Assembly (NCBI GenBank): GCA_046538075.1
Contig: JBKHJN010000032.1
Span: 1-34,790 of the forward strand
DNA length: 34,790 bases
Source: Desulfobacca_B sp046538075
GTDB taxonomy: Bacteria > Desulfobacterota > Desulfobaccia > Desulfobaccales > Desulfobaccaceae
Direction: 5' to 3'
This document shows, in pieces, positions 8,345 to 16,611 of the stretch (its first letter is position 1; the number at the start of each line of letters is the position of its first letter). The position numbers were made by a program, and so were the translations under genes. The notes below the pieces were generated by a model. The model did no database searches, had not been told where the DNA came from, and saw only the letters and a list, made by a program, of their open reading frames with translations.

Positions 8345-9856
8345 TCAGACGGTTAGCCCATACTGTTCCAGATGTAAATCCGCATTGCTGCGCACAGTAA
8401 TGGTTTTGTGATATTGTTGTTCCAAACGCTCCAGGGTCTGGCTGCCTTCGTCCAATAACACCTTGGCCACTTCGGGGTGGACCTCCAACAGAATGGCCCC
8501 TCCTGGCAGTTTTCCGGCTTCAGACATTAATTCCCGCAGAATATCATAGGCGATGCTGATCCGGGAACGGATAAAACCCTTTTCATCGCAATAAGGACAG
8601 GGTTCAGTCAACAGGTGGTGCAGGCTTTCCCGAGTGCGCTGCCGGGTCATTTCGATCAATCCCAGCTCTGACATATGCAACACACTGGTTTTGGCCCGAT
8701 CTTTTTTTACCGCTTCCCGGAGAGCATTGTAAACCTTCTCCCGGTTGGATTCCTTCTCCATATCGATGAAGTCGATGACGATAAGGCCGCCGATATTGCG
8801 AAGCCTTAATTGGTAAGCAATCTCCTTGACAGCCTCCAGGTTGGTCTTCAGGATGGTCTCTTCCAGATTGTGTTTGCCGACATAGCGTCCGGTATTGACA
8901 TCAATGACCACCAGGGCCTCAGTGGGCTCAATGATGATATAGCCCCCTGATTTCAGCCAGACCTTTTTCCCCAAAGCCCGCTGTAATTCATGCTCAATGC
9001 CGTAAAGCTCAAAAAGCGGCTCTTCCCCCTGGTACAATTCCACAAAATATTTCAACCGGGGATTAAAAGTTTCCAAAAAAGAGGAAATCTTGTCATAGAC
9101 CCCGGAATCATCGACGATCAGGCGGTCGACTTCTTTGGTGAATAGATCCCGCACCACCCGCAGACTGATGTCCAGTTCCCGGTGCAATAAGGACGGGGTG
9201 GCGGCGTTCTCCTTCTTCTTCAAAAGATTATCCCACAGCTGCCAGAGGAACTCCAGTTCGCTGGCTAATTTCTCCAGACTGGCGCCCTCACTGGCAGTCC
9301 GGGCGATGAGCCCGCATTCCGGGGGCTTGATGGCCAGCAGCACCTCTTTGAGTCTGGCCCGTTCGGACTCATCATCGATGCGGCGGGAAACCCCGACATG
9401 GTTGACGGTGGGCATCAATACCAGGTAATGGCCGGGCAGGGTGATATGAGAAGTGAGGCGGGCACCTTTGCCGCTCAACGGCGGCCGGGCCACCTGGACC
9501 AAAACATCCTGGCCTTCATGCAGCAGGTCTTCGATATGGGCCGGGGATGCGGCTGCCTGGCTGCTGATTGACATCCGGATATCGTTTTCAGCCTCTTGGG
9601 TCCATTCTGGGAAAAGCTCATCGTAGCGCTCCTCCACCACATCAGCCACATATAGAAAGGCAGAGCGCTCCAGGCCAATATCCACAAAGGCGGCCCCCAT
9701 GCCCGGCAGTACTTTCAGGACCCGGCCTTTATAAACATTGCCGATCAGATGACTTTCATGGTCCCGCTCGATGTAGATTTCTACCACATTGCCGTTTTCG
9801 ATCAGTGCCGCCCGGCTCTCAAAGGGGGATATGTTGATGACCAGTTCATTGGCCAT
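8345..9856 (-). CDS. rng: Ribonuclease G/E family endoribonuclease
   Basis: This is a single-strand-specific endoribonuclease for rRNA maturation and mRNA decay. An S1-type RNA-binding domain occupies roughly residues 37-120. The catalytic DNase-I-like domain carries the two metal-binding aspartates D319 (VVIDVNTG) and D362 (IVIDFIDM). C420-x2-C423 (EPCPYC) is the zinc-link that holds dimers together in the E. coli enzyme. At 503 residues it lacks the long RNase E scaffold tail, so RNase G is the better name. AGGAAG precedes the ATG at 9856. The neighbouring TIGR03960-type radical SAM gene is, from family knowledge, a frequent companion of rng. Confidence 0.93.
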   Translation of the reverse strand: MANELVINISPFESRAALIENGNVVEIYIERDHESHLIGNVYKGRVLKVLPGMGAAFVDIGLERSAFLYVADVVEERYDELFPEWTQEAENDIRMSISSQAAASPAHIEDLLHEGQDVLVQVARPPLSGKGARLTSHITLPGHYLVLMPTVNHVGVSRRIDDESERARLKEVLLAIKPPECGLIARTASEGASLEKLASELEFLWQLWDNLLKKKENAATPSLLHRELDISLRVVRDLFTKEVDRLIVDDSGVYDKISSFLETFNPRLKYFVELYQGEEPLFELYGIEHELQRALGKKVWLKSGGYIIIEPTEALVVIDVNTGRYVGKHNLEETILKTNLEAVKEIAYQLRLRNIGGLIVIDFIDMEKESNREKVYNALREAVKKDRAKTSVLHMSELGLIEMTRQRTRESLHHLLTEPCPYCDEKGFIRSRISIAYDILRELMSEAGKLPGGAILLEVHPEVAKVLLDEGSQTLERLEQQYHKTITVRSNADLHLEQYGLTV

Positions 9857-9916
9857 AATAATCTTCCTGAAGGTTTAGTAAGCTTCTGGGGCGGCGGCCA
9901 TTGGGCGTGGCCATCC

Positions 9917-12460
9917 TCAGGAACTTGGGATTTTTACTAGGTGCAATTGCCGCGCGGTTGCCGAGCCCAGACCGAAAATGGCCGCAATGGTCTCCGAAGC
10001 TTTCAGATTAGCCTGATCCCGGTGCCGGAGCACCAGCTCCAGATTATATGCATCCTTAAGGTGGATAGCTGCCACCAGCGGACGAACATCAACCTGGCGG
10101 CTCTTTTTGGGTTTGCGCTGGGTTACCAGCCACTGTGATTGAGCCAGGAAGCGTTCCAGGGCCTGGGGAGTAAATACCGGTTCCGGGCTGGCTACCGCAT
10201 AAACGCTAACCGTTTGCTCCGGTGGGGGTTCCTTATGGGGCAGCCGGGCACCGCGCAAAATTTTTAGCTCGGCAGGCAAAACCTCATTGAGCCTGGTTAT
10301 CAGGGTGGCAACCGGGACCTTTTGAGTCAATTCCAGATCCAGAGTCTCTTCCAGACTTTCTACTCCCACCGGCAAGGCACTGTAAAAAGACACCCGGGGC
10401 AAGGGGTGGAAGCCTTGGGAGAAATTAATGGGCAGACCGGAGCGCCGCAGGCTGCGATGTACTATATTCACCAGCTCCAGGTGGCTGAACCATCGAGCTT
10501 CGTCGAGCTTGGCATAGGTGAGGCGGTAGCGCACCGGCTGACTGGCCACCAACCGCGGCTCCGCAGCAGGTGGGGGCCATTTTTCCCCGTCCGAAAAGAT
10601 CAAGGGCCGGATCTGATCCAGGTCACAAACTCCACAATCCTGGCAGTTATCCCTCCGGCAGTCCGGGGTGGGCTGGCCCTGCCAGGCGCGCTGGCGCTCG
10701 GCTTCTAGAAATTCCCGCCGCAAGTCGCTATCGATGTGATCCCAGGGCAACAGTTCATTCAGCCGGCGTTCCCGAAGATAGAAATCGGGGTTGATCCCGG
10801 CGGCTTGGAAGGCCTGCTGCCAGCGCTGCAGGTGAAAATGTTCAGTCCAGGCGTCTAACCGACAGCCCAAACCATGAGCCAGCATCAACACCCGGGCCAG
10901 GCGCCGGTCGCCCCGCGCCAGGATACCCTCCAGCCAGCTCTGGGTGGCTGGATTCCATTTGACTTCGATGCCTTTGCCTTGCACCAAACTCTTGACCTGG
11001 TGCAGGCGCTCCCGACTTTCAGCCAGAGAAAGTTGCCTTTCCCACTGAAATGGGGTGTGGGGTTTGGGAATCAGGGTGTTGAGGCTAACGTGGAGACGGC
11101 ACGATTTGTTGCTGCCCGTGCCGGTCGCCAGCACCCGGCGACTCAGGTCGGCGATGGCCTCCAAATCTTCTGGGGTTTCCATCGGAAAGCCGACCATAAA
11201 ATAGAGTTTTATCAGGTTCCAACCTAGGTTAAAGACTTGGCGGGCGGTTTCAATGATTCCCTGGTCGCTCAGGTTTTTATTGATCTGCTGTCGTAGCCGC
11301 TCAGTGCCAGCCTCGGGGGCAATGGTGAAGCCGGTTTTACGCACCCGCTTGATTTGGGCGATGAGTTCGTCGGTCAAAGTGTCGGCCCGCAGAGAGGGAA
11401 ACGACACCGCTACCCGCCGCTTTTCCAGCCGGTCCATCAGGGTGGCCAGCAATGGATTGATGCAGCCATAATCGCCAGTGCTAAGAGATAACAACGAAAC
11501 TTCTTCATAACCAGTGGCGGCCAGGGCTCGTTCGATCCATTCCAGGACTACTGCGGGTTTGCGCTCCCGGACCGGGCGGTAAATCATCCCGGCCTGGCAG
11601 AAGCGGCAGCCCCGGGTACAGCCGCGGGCAATCTCCACACTCAACCGGTCATGGACGATCTGGGTATAGGGAACAACGGGGCTGGTTAAGGACGGCAGTT
11701 GGTTGAGATCAGCCACCAGACGCTTGCTTATACGCTGGCGGCGGCCGCGGGGGATGATCTCCCGGAGATAACCCTGGGCGTCATAGACCAGATCAAACAA
11801 TGCCGGGACATAGACCCCGTCCAGCTCCTCCAGGGCGGCCCATAATTCTGCCCGACTGGCTCCCGCCTCTTTCCAGGCCCGCACCAGGGACGCCAGCTCC
11901 AGGATGATTTCCTCGCCCTCTCCCACCACCATGGCGTCAAAAAAGGGGGCCACGGGTTCGGGATTGAAACAGCCCGGGCCGCCGGCAATGACCACCGGAT
12001 CATTGGCCCCACGCTCTTGCGCCAGCCAGGGGATGCCTCCCAGTTCCAGTAGAGTCAGAAGGTTGTTATATCCCAGCTCGTACATCAGGCTGACCCCGAT
12101 CAGGTCGAATTCCTGCAGGGGGGTGCCAGACTCCAGGCTGGTCAGCCACAGGCGCCGAGCCCGGAGTTGCTGTTCCAGATCCGGGGCCGGGGCATAAGCC
12201 CGCTCGGCCCAGATGTCCGGCTGGCGGTTGAGAATCTGGTAGAGCAGTCCCAGCCCCAGGTGCGACATGCCGATCTCATACAGATCAGGGAAAAGCAATG
12301 CCACCCGGAGGCTGACCGCCTGAGGATCTTTGTGGACCGCATTGATCTCCGTGCCCAGATAGCGGCTGGGCCGCTGGACCAGGGCCAGCAAACGGTCAAG
12401 CTCCGAGGCAGGGGGGGTAATTTCTAAGTATGGAGCTGAATCAAAGGTATTATAAGTCAT
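9917..12460 (-). CDS. B12-binding radical SAM protein fused to a DUF2344 domain (TIGR03960 + TIGR03936)
   Basis: This is a predicted cobalamin-binding radical SAM enzyme of unknown substrate. The N-terminal ~250 residues resemble a B12-binding Rossmann domain. The radical SAM cluster motif C281-x3-C285-x2-C288 (CTRGCRFC) follows, with its TIM-barrel half-domain to about residue 520. A further cysteine cluster (CRRDNCQDCGVC) precedes the C-terminal DUF2344/TIGR03936 domain, which starts near VRYRLTYAKLDEARWFSHLE. In some bacteria these two parts are separate adjacent genes; here they are one 847-residue chain. There is no Shine-Dalgarno before the ATG at 12460, so initiation may be weak or the start may differ. 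The link with rng hints at a role in RNA or ribosome maturation, which is inference. Confidence 0.88.
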   Translation of the reverse strand: MTYNTFDSAPYLEITPPASELDRLLALVQRPSRYLGTEINAVHKDPQAVSLRVALLFPDLYEIGMSHLGLGLLYQILNRQPDIWAERAYAPAPDLEQQLRARRLWLTSLESGTPLQEFDLIGVSLMYELGYNNLLTLLELGGIPWLAQERGANDPVVIAGGPGCFNPEPVAPFFDAMVVGEGEEIILELASLVRAWKEAGASRAELWAALEELDGVYVPALFDLVYDAQGYLREIIPRGRRQRISKRLVADLNQLPSLTSPVVPYTQIVHDRLSVEIARGCTRGCRFCQAGMIYRPVRERKPAVVLEWIERALAATGYEEVSLLSLSTGDYGCINPLLATLMDRLEKRRVAVSFPSLRADTLTDELIAQIKRVRKTGFTIAPEAGTERLRQQINKNLSDQGIIETARQVFNLGWNLIKLYFMVGFPMETPEDLEAIADLSRRVLATGTGSNKSCRLHVSLNTLIPKPHTPFQWERQLSLAESRERLHQVKSLVQGKGIEVKWNPATQSWLEGILARGDRRLARVLMLAHGLGCRLDAWTEHFHLQRWQQAFQAAGINPDFYLRERRLNELLPWDHIDSDLRREFLEAERQRAWQGQPTPDCRRDNCQDCGVCDLDQIRPLIFSDGEKWPPPAAEPRLVASQPVRYRLTYAKLDEARWFSHLELVNIVHRSLRRSGLPINFSQGFHPLPRVSFYSALPVGVESLEETLDLELTQKVPVATLITRLNEVLPAELKILRGARLPHKEPPPEQTVSVYAVASPEPVFTPQALERFLAQSQWLVTQRKPKKSRQVDVRPLVAAIHLKDAYNLELVLRHRDQANLKASETIAAIFGLGSATARQLHLVKIPSS

Positions 12461-12568
12461 AGAAATTTTTGAATTTTGAGTTTCGAGGCCAATACCAGGG
12501 CAATTCTGATTGTTAATCAGGGAAGTTATATTTATCCAGATCTTGAAATGAAACTCGAAACCTGAAGC

Positions 12569-13303
12569 TTAGGATCTATTTCCGGCGGCCAGACTTAAGG
12601 CAGCGCCAAAATCCAGGGTCCCGGCATACAGCGCCCGACCGGTAATAACTCCGATGACCCCCCCACTTTCCAAAGGGAGGAGATTTTTAATATCTTCTAA
12701 AGTGGAAACCCCACCCGAGGCGATCACCGGCAAGGGCACGGCTTGGGCCAGGCGTTGGGTGGCGGCGATATTGGGGCCGGTTTGCATGCCGTCGCGGTGG
12801 ATATCGGTATAAATCAGCACTGCCGGTTTGAGGGGCACCAATTGCGCAGCGACCTGGACCGCATCTTGAGCACTGTCCTCGGTCCAGCCCTCCACCGCCA
12901 GCCGACCTTGGCGGGCATCCAGGGCAATGGCAATCCGCCCCGGATAGCGGGCGCAGGCTTGGGCCACTAATCCCGGGTCTTTTAACACCGCAGTACCCAG
13001 AATGAGCCGGTCGATCCCCAGATCCAGATAAAGAGCCAGGCTTTCCCAGGTCCGCAGTCCGCCGCCCAACTGGATCGGAATACGCAACCTCTGCCGCAGC
13101 CGCCGGATAACGCCTTCATTTACCGGCCGCTGACTGAAGGCCCCGTCCAGGTCCACTACATGCAGCCAGGCCGCACCCTGATCTTGCCAGTGCTGACCCA
13201 TGGCTACCGGATCATCGCTGTATATGGTTTGCTGCTCCCGAATGCCCTGGCGCAGGCGCACACACTTGCCATCCTTAAGGTCTACTGCCGGAATTATCAA
13301 CAA
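12569..13303 (-). CDS. hisA: ProFAR isomerase HisA
   Basis: HisA is 1-(5-phosphoribosyl)-5-[(5-phosphoribosylamino)methylideneamino]imidazole-4-carboxamide isomerase, the fourth step of histidine synthesis and an Amadori rearrangement. The (beta/alpha)8 barrel has catalytic D8 (IPAVDLKDG) and D129 (IALDAR), and phosphate-binding glycines near IQLGGGLR and ASGGVS. Length 244 is typical. The start codon is TTG: two TTG codons lie in tandem at 13303 and 13300, with AAAGGA about 8 nt upstream. It is separated from hisB by a metallophosphoesterase gene on the same strand. Confidence 0.95.
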   Translation of the reverse strand: MLIIPAVDLKDGKCVRLRQGIREQQTIYSDDPVAMGQHWQDQGAAWLHVVDLDGAFSQRPVNEGVIRRLRQRLRIPIQLGGGLRTWESLALYLDLGIDRLILGTAVLKDPGLVAQACARYPGRIAIALDARQGRLAVEGWTEDSAQDAVQVAAQLVPLKPAVLIYTDIHRDGMQTGPNIAATQRLAQAVPLPVIASGGVSTLEDIKNLLPLESGGVIGVITGRALYAGTLDFGAALSLAAGNRS

Positions 13304-13441
13304 TCTCTGAATCCTTTGCCGCTAAAACTTAAAATATTTAATTTTATCTGATTATACTTATATTAGCAATGTAAAGATTTTCAAACCCAGGTGGGCAAAA
13401 AACGGCGCTGGACTTTCAGGAAAAACTTGCCGGTTAGCTGA

Positions 13442-14332
13442 TCAGGCCCGCCACAGATAGCTGGTGGCCGCCAGCTTCCCTTGTGGGTACAAGGTGAGCA
13501 GCCCCCAACCACAGCTGGCGTGGCCCCAATCATGGGATTCCAAGCGAGGCTGGGGACGCTGGGCCGGGGTTCCCTGCCGCACATCAGGCCCCGGCCAGCC
13601 TAGGGCCGGCATTCCCTGAAAAATCCAAGTCCTCTGGCGGGTCTGCAGGTCGTGGTGGACATGGCCATGCAGGAAGGTCACCCGGCTGAAGCGGGCCAGC
13701 CGGTTCTGGATCTCCTGGCCGTCCGCGGTCCAGTAGTGCCAGGGTTTATACAGCAGATAAAGCGGGGCGTGGGAACACACTACCAGAGGCGTCGAGGGCG
13801 GAATCCGGGCCAGTTGGCCCGCCAGCCATTGCTGCTGACCCGCGCCGACCCGAAACTCCCCGGTTCCGTCCTGGCCACATTCCCAAGCGGTATGGATTCC
13901 CAAAAAATGGAACCCCTGGCAGGTAAAGGAAAATCGCGGGCTGCCAAACCGGGCCGTCCAGGGCTGGCCGGGCTCAGCAGGGCCGTCATGCTCGCCCATC
14001 ACCAGCCAGAGCGGCGCCTTTAGATCGTTAAGAATTTTTTGGCCTAATTCCAAACCGTCTGGGTGGCCCTGATGGGCCAGGTCACCGCCGAACAATACCA
14101 GGTCGGGCAACGGCCGCAGGGCGTTGATTTCGGCCACGGCCTGGGCCAGGGCTTGCGCCTGGGGCCGCTCTGGCACCCCATCCACTAGATGGGCATCGGA
14201 CAGATAAGCCAGCCTGAGCGGCGACCTCGCCCAGGCTAAAGACCAGTCCCCGGCAAAGAAAGGCACCCGGCTGACCGCCCACCCGGCTACCAGCCCCTGT
14301 CCCAATATTTTGAGGAACTCCCGGCGCTGCAT
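13442..14332 (-). CDS. Tat-exported calcineurin-like metallophosphoesterase
   Basis: This is a predicted extracytoplasmic phosphoesterase of unknown substrate. The N-terminus QRREFLK is a twin-arginine signal with a hydrophobic stretch to about residue 35. The metal-site motifs appear in order: D46-x-H48 (SDAH), G-G-D84, GEHD at 113-116, SHAP with H188, and HGHVHH starting at H222. The asparagine of the usual GNHD motif is replaced by glutamate at 114, a variant seen in some members of the superfamily. The gene sits between hisB (35 nt upstream) and hisA (138 nt downstream). Histidinol-phosphate phosphatase is tempting from that position, but a secreted enzyme could not serve cytoplasmic histidine synthesis, so I do not propose it. 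Confidence 0.85.
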   Translation of the reverse strand: MQRREFLKILGQGLVAGWAVSRVPFFAGDWSLAWARSPLRLAYLSDAHLVDGVPERPQAQALAQAVAEINALRPLPDLVLFGGDLAHQGHPDGLELGQKILNDLKAPLWLVMGEHDGPAEPGQPWTARFGSPRFSFTCQGFHFLGIHTAWECGQDGTGEFRVGAGQQQWLAGQLARIPPSTPLVVCSHAPLYLLYKPWHYWTADGQEIQNRLARFSRVTFLHGHVHHDLQTRQRTWIFQGMPALGWPGPDVRQGTPAQRPQPRLESHDWGHASCGWGLLTLYPQGKLAATSYLWRA

Positions 14333-14367
14333 GGCCTCACTCCTTTATAAATCCTTCCAAAACCAAA

Positions 14368-14952
14368 CTATAACATGCCCTTGGTGGAAGGGACTCCTGA
14401 AAGGCGCCCCTCCGGGGAAGTGGCCTGATCCAATGCCCGGCCCGCGGCCTTGAAAATCGCCTCTATGATGTGATGGGTATTTTCTCCGTAAGGCACTTGG
14501 ATATGTAAGGTCAGACCGGCGTGTTGGGCTACCGCCCGCCAGAATTCTTTGACCAGCTGGGGGTCAAAGCGGCCACCGCCGGGCAGGAAGTTTACCTGGT
14601 AGACCAGCAACGATCGGTTGCTCAGGTCCACTGCTACCTGAGCCAGAGCTTCATCCATCGGCACCACGGCCCCACCATAGCGCCGGATGCCGGGACGCTC
14701 CTGGACCGCCTGCTGCAGGGCCTGTCCCAAACAGATGCCAATATCCTCCACCGTATGATGATCATCGACCTCCAGGTCGCCCCGGGCTTTGAGCTTTAAG
14801 TCGAAGAAGCCGTGGGCCGCAAACAGATGTAACATGTGGTCTAAAAAAGGGATGCCGGAATCGAGTTCCACTCTCCCCTGGCCGTCCAGTTCCAGCTCCA
14901 GATCGATCTCGGTCTCTCGGGTCTGGCGGAAAACGCGGGCTTTAGGCGACAT
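14368..14952 (-). CDS. hisB: Imidazoleglycerol-phosphate dehydratase HisB
   Basis: This is the Mn-dependent dehydratase of the sixth step of histidine synthesis. The protein has two similar halves with metal-binding histidine motifs: FLDHMLHLFAAHG and DDHHTVEDIG in the first, and ENTHHIIEAIFKAAGRAL in the second. I chose the ATG at 14952 (194 residues, the family's usual length) because GGAGG lies 8 nt upstream and homology begins there. The open frame continues upstream to 15018 but that part has no family features. It is the monofunctional enzyme, without the histidinol-phosphatase domain of the E. coli fusion. It heads the six-gene minus-strand run. Confidence 0.95.
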   Translation of the reverse strand: MSPKARVFRQTRETEIDLELELDGQGRVELDSGIPFLDHMLHLFAAHGFFDLKLKARGDLEVDDHHTVEDIGICLGQALQQAVQERPGIRRYGGAVVPMDEALAQVAVDLSNRSLLVYQVNFLPGGGRFDPQLVKEFWRAVAQHAGLTLHIQVPYGENTHHIIEAIFKAAGRALDQATSPEGRLSGVPSTKGML

Positions 14953-15086
14953 GGCGTCGGCCTCCTTCCACTTTGAAAAGTTGGTTGTAATCCCCCCAGG
15001 ATTTTTATAATATAACAATTTAACTCAGATTTCTAATATTTTATCAGTTTAAATATAAGAGATCGGCAGGCAGGAGTTAAGTAGGA

Positions 15087-15824
15087 ATGTCGCTGACCAG
15101 AATTCTCAGCCAGGGATGGATATTTCTTAGCATATTTATCGGCATCTGCTGGGCCGGGTGGGTAATAACCGCCAGTCCTGGAGCAGCCAGCCCCGGGCCC
15201 CGAATAGTGCTGCCGGAATCCAGGTTTAATGTCGGCGAGGTATACGAAGACCAGCCGCTGAGCCATACCTTTGAGGTCAGAAACGCCGGGGATGAGGCAT
15301 TGGTGATTAAACACATCGAACCGGACTGTGCCTGCACCACGATGGATTATGATAAACGCCTGGCTCCGGGAGAAGTCGGGAAAATTACCCTGACCATCGA
15401 GCCTTACTCGGTAATCCATCAGTTCTGCAAAAAAGCCGAGATCTTCAGCAACGATCCCCAGCGCCCGGTAGCGGTGATTGAGCTCTGCGGCCATGCCAAA
15501 CCCTTCATTGAGATCAAGCCGGGCCATATCATCCGCTTCCGGGGAAATGTCGATGAACCTTTGACCGCCCGCATCCGCCTCATCTCCAACCTGATGACGC
15601 CGCTGCAAATCACCGGCTACCAGACGGACATCGCTGACAAAATAAACGTCAGCCTCGAAGCCGAAAATCCCGGCAAGAGCTTTGTAGTCCGGGTAAGCAA
15701 CAAATATCGCCAGATCGGCAGGTACAAGGGCAAGATTATTATCAATACCAACAGCGACCGGCGTCCCCGCCTGATATTGCGGGTCTTCGCCGATCTTTAT
15801 CCACCTTCGGCCGTTGCTCCCTGA
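15087..15824 (+). CDS. DUF1573 domain secreted or membrane-anchored protein
   Basis: A 245-residue protein with an N-terminal hydrophobic signal or anchor (about residues 11-33), then an Ig-like beta-sandwich of the DUF1573 type. The recognisable opening is FNVGEVYEDQPLSHTFEVRN, followed by PDCACTT with the CxC pair characteristic of the family. A second, less conserved beta domain fills the C-terminal half. DUF1573 proteins are exported and related to MSP/ASPM folds, but their role is not settled. CAGGAG precedes the ATG. Its 3' end overlaps the convergent lipoprotein gene by 28 nt, and it diverges from hisB. Confidence 0.8.
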   Translation: MSLTRILSQGWIFLSIFIGICWAGWVITASPGAASPGPRIVLPESRFNVGEVYEDQPLSHTFEVRNAGDEALVIKHIEPDCACTTMDYDKRLAPGEVGKITLTIEPYSVIHQFCKKAEIFSNDPQRPVAVIELCGHAKPFIEIKPGHIIRFRGNVDEPLTARIRLISNLMTPLQITGYQTDIADKINVSLEAENPGKSFVVRVSNKYRQIGRYKGKIIINTNSDRRPRLILRVFADLYPPSAVAP

Positions 15825-16420
15825 GGCCCAGGTGGATCAGACCGGGGGGAATCAATCGGGGGTGAGGGGTGCGGCAGCAACATCTCGTTAAGCAGATTGC
15901 TGGCAAAGCGGCGCATCACCTGGCGCACCATTAACTCCGGCTCCATAGTACTGGGATAGCGGGGATTGATCGGCAAGGTGACCTGGACCTGATCGGCAAA
16001 GCCAAAAACTACTTCTGGACCCCGGCGAATCACTCCCGCCACCCTCAGAGTGGCGGAGCTCTTGCCACTCACCAACCGGTACGTAGGACCCCGCAGATAG
16101 AGCTGTAATATCTGACCGGAGAGAGTACAGTCAGCCTCCTCATCTTTAAGGATGAGCCCATTGCTTTCCAGAGCGGTGACCAATTCCTCGTTAAACAACC
16201 GGGTGGCCAGTGCGGCATCCAGCCTGGAGACCTCGTTTAAAGGAAAATCTTCCAGGAGATAGCTTTCCTGGGCGGGCCGGAAATCCGGCGACTGGTAGTA
16301 CTTGCCCAGATACCGGCCCGCAGTCAGAGGTAATCCCTGAATCTCCTGAGGATGCCAGGCCGGGGTGCACCCCCAACAGCCGATCAAATAGGCCGCAGCC
16401 AAGATTTTTACCCAGCGCAT
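15797..16420 (-). CDS. Outer-membrane lipoprotein, LptE-like, function uncertain
   Basis: A 207-residue protein with a short signal peptide ending in LIGC, which makes C15 the likely lipidated cysteine (C18 is a poorer alternative). The mature part has the alternating pattern of small LPS-assembly or secretin-associated lipoproteins: a helix around LFNEELVTALESNG, then the strand DCTLSGQILQLYLRG, then beta strands ending in a long amphipathic helix. LptE-like is my best guess from this pattern, not a motif-based call. The last 28 nt overlap the end of the convergent DUF1573 gene, so the C-terminal Pro/Ser-rich tail is encoded within that overlap. Confidence 0.6.
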   Translation of the reverse strand: MRWVKILAAAYLIGCWGCTPAWHPQEIQGLPLTAGRYLGKYYQSPDFRPAQESYLLEDFPLNEVSRLDAALATRLFNEELVTALESNGLILKDEEADCTLSGQILQLYLRGPTYRLVSGKSSATLRVAGVIRRGPEVVFGFADQVQVTLPINPRYPSTMEPELMVRQVMRRFASNLLNEMLLPHPSPPIDSPRSDPPGPQGATAEGG

Positions 16421-16520
16421 ATTTCTTCCCTTATCATAAAACTCCAGTCATTGACAAGGAATTACCTGAAGAGCGGCGGCAGCACCACTAGTTCATTATC
16501 CTGCCCGGGGATTTAAGAAT

Positions 16521-16549
16521 TTGCCATGCCTGTTAAAAAGTTATATAAA
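16521..16549 (+). promoter_or_regulatory. Sigma-70 promoter for the FBP aldolase/phosphatase fusion
   Basis: TTGCCA (16521-16526), an exact 17-bp spacer and TATAAA (16544-16549) would place the transcription start near 16556, about 55 nt before the gene. The same two hexamers with the same spacing recur at 33527-33555. Confidence 0.6.
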
Positions 16550-16611
16550 GAAAGAACCCACCCTAACCATTCAGCCAAGATGGACATAAGTCCTAATCAA
16601 AGGGGGTAATC

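Noticed and set aside
13442..14332. Metallophosphoesterase as the missing histidinol-phosphatase
   Set aside because: Its position in the his region is suggestive, but the protein has a Tat signal and a calcineurin-like fold, not the PHP or HAD type used for histidinol phosphate.
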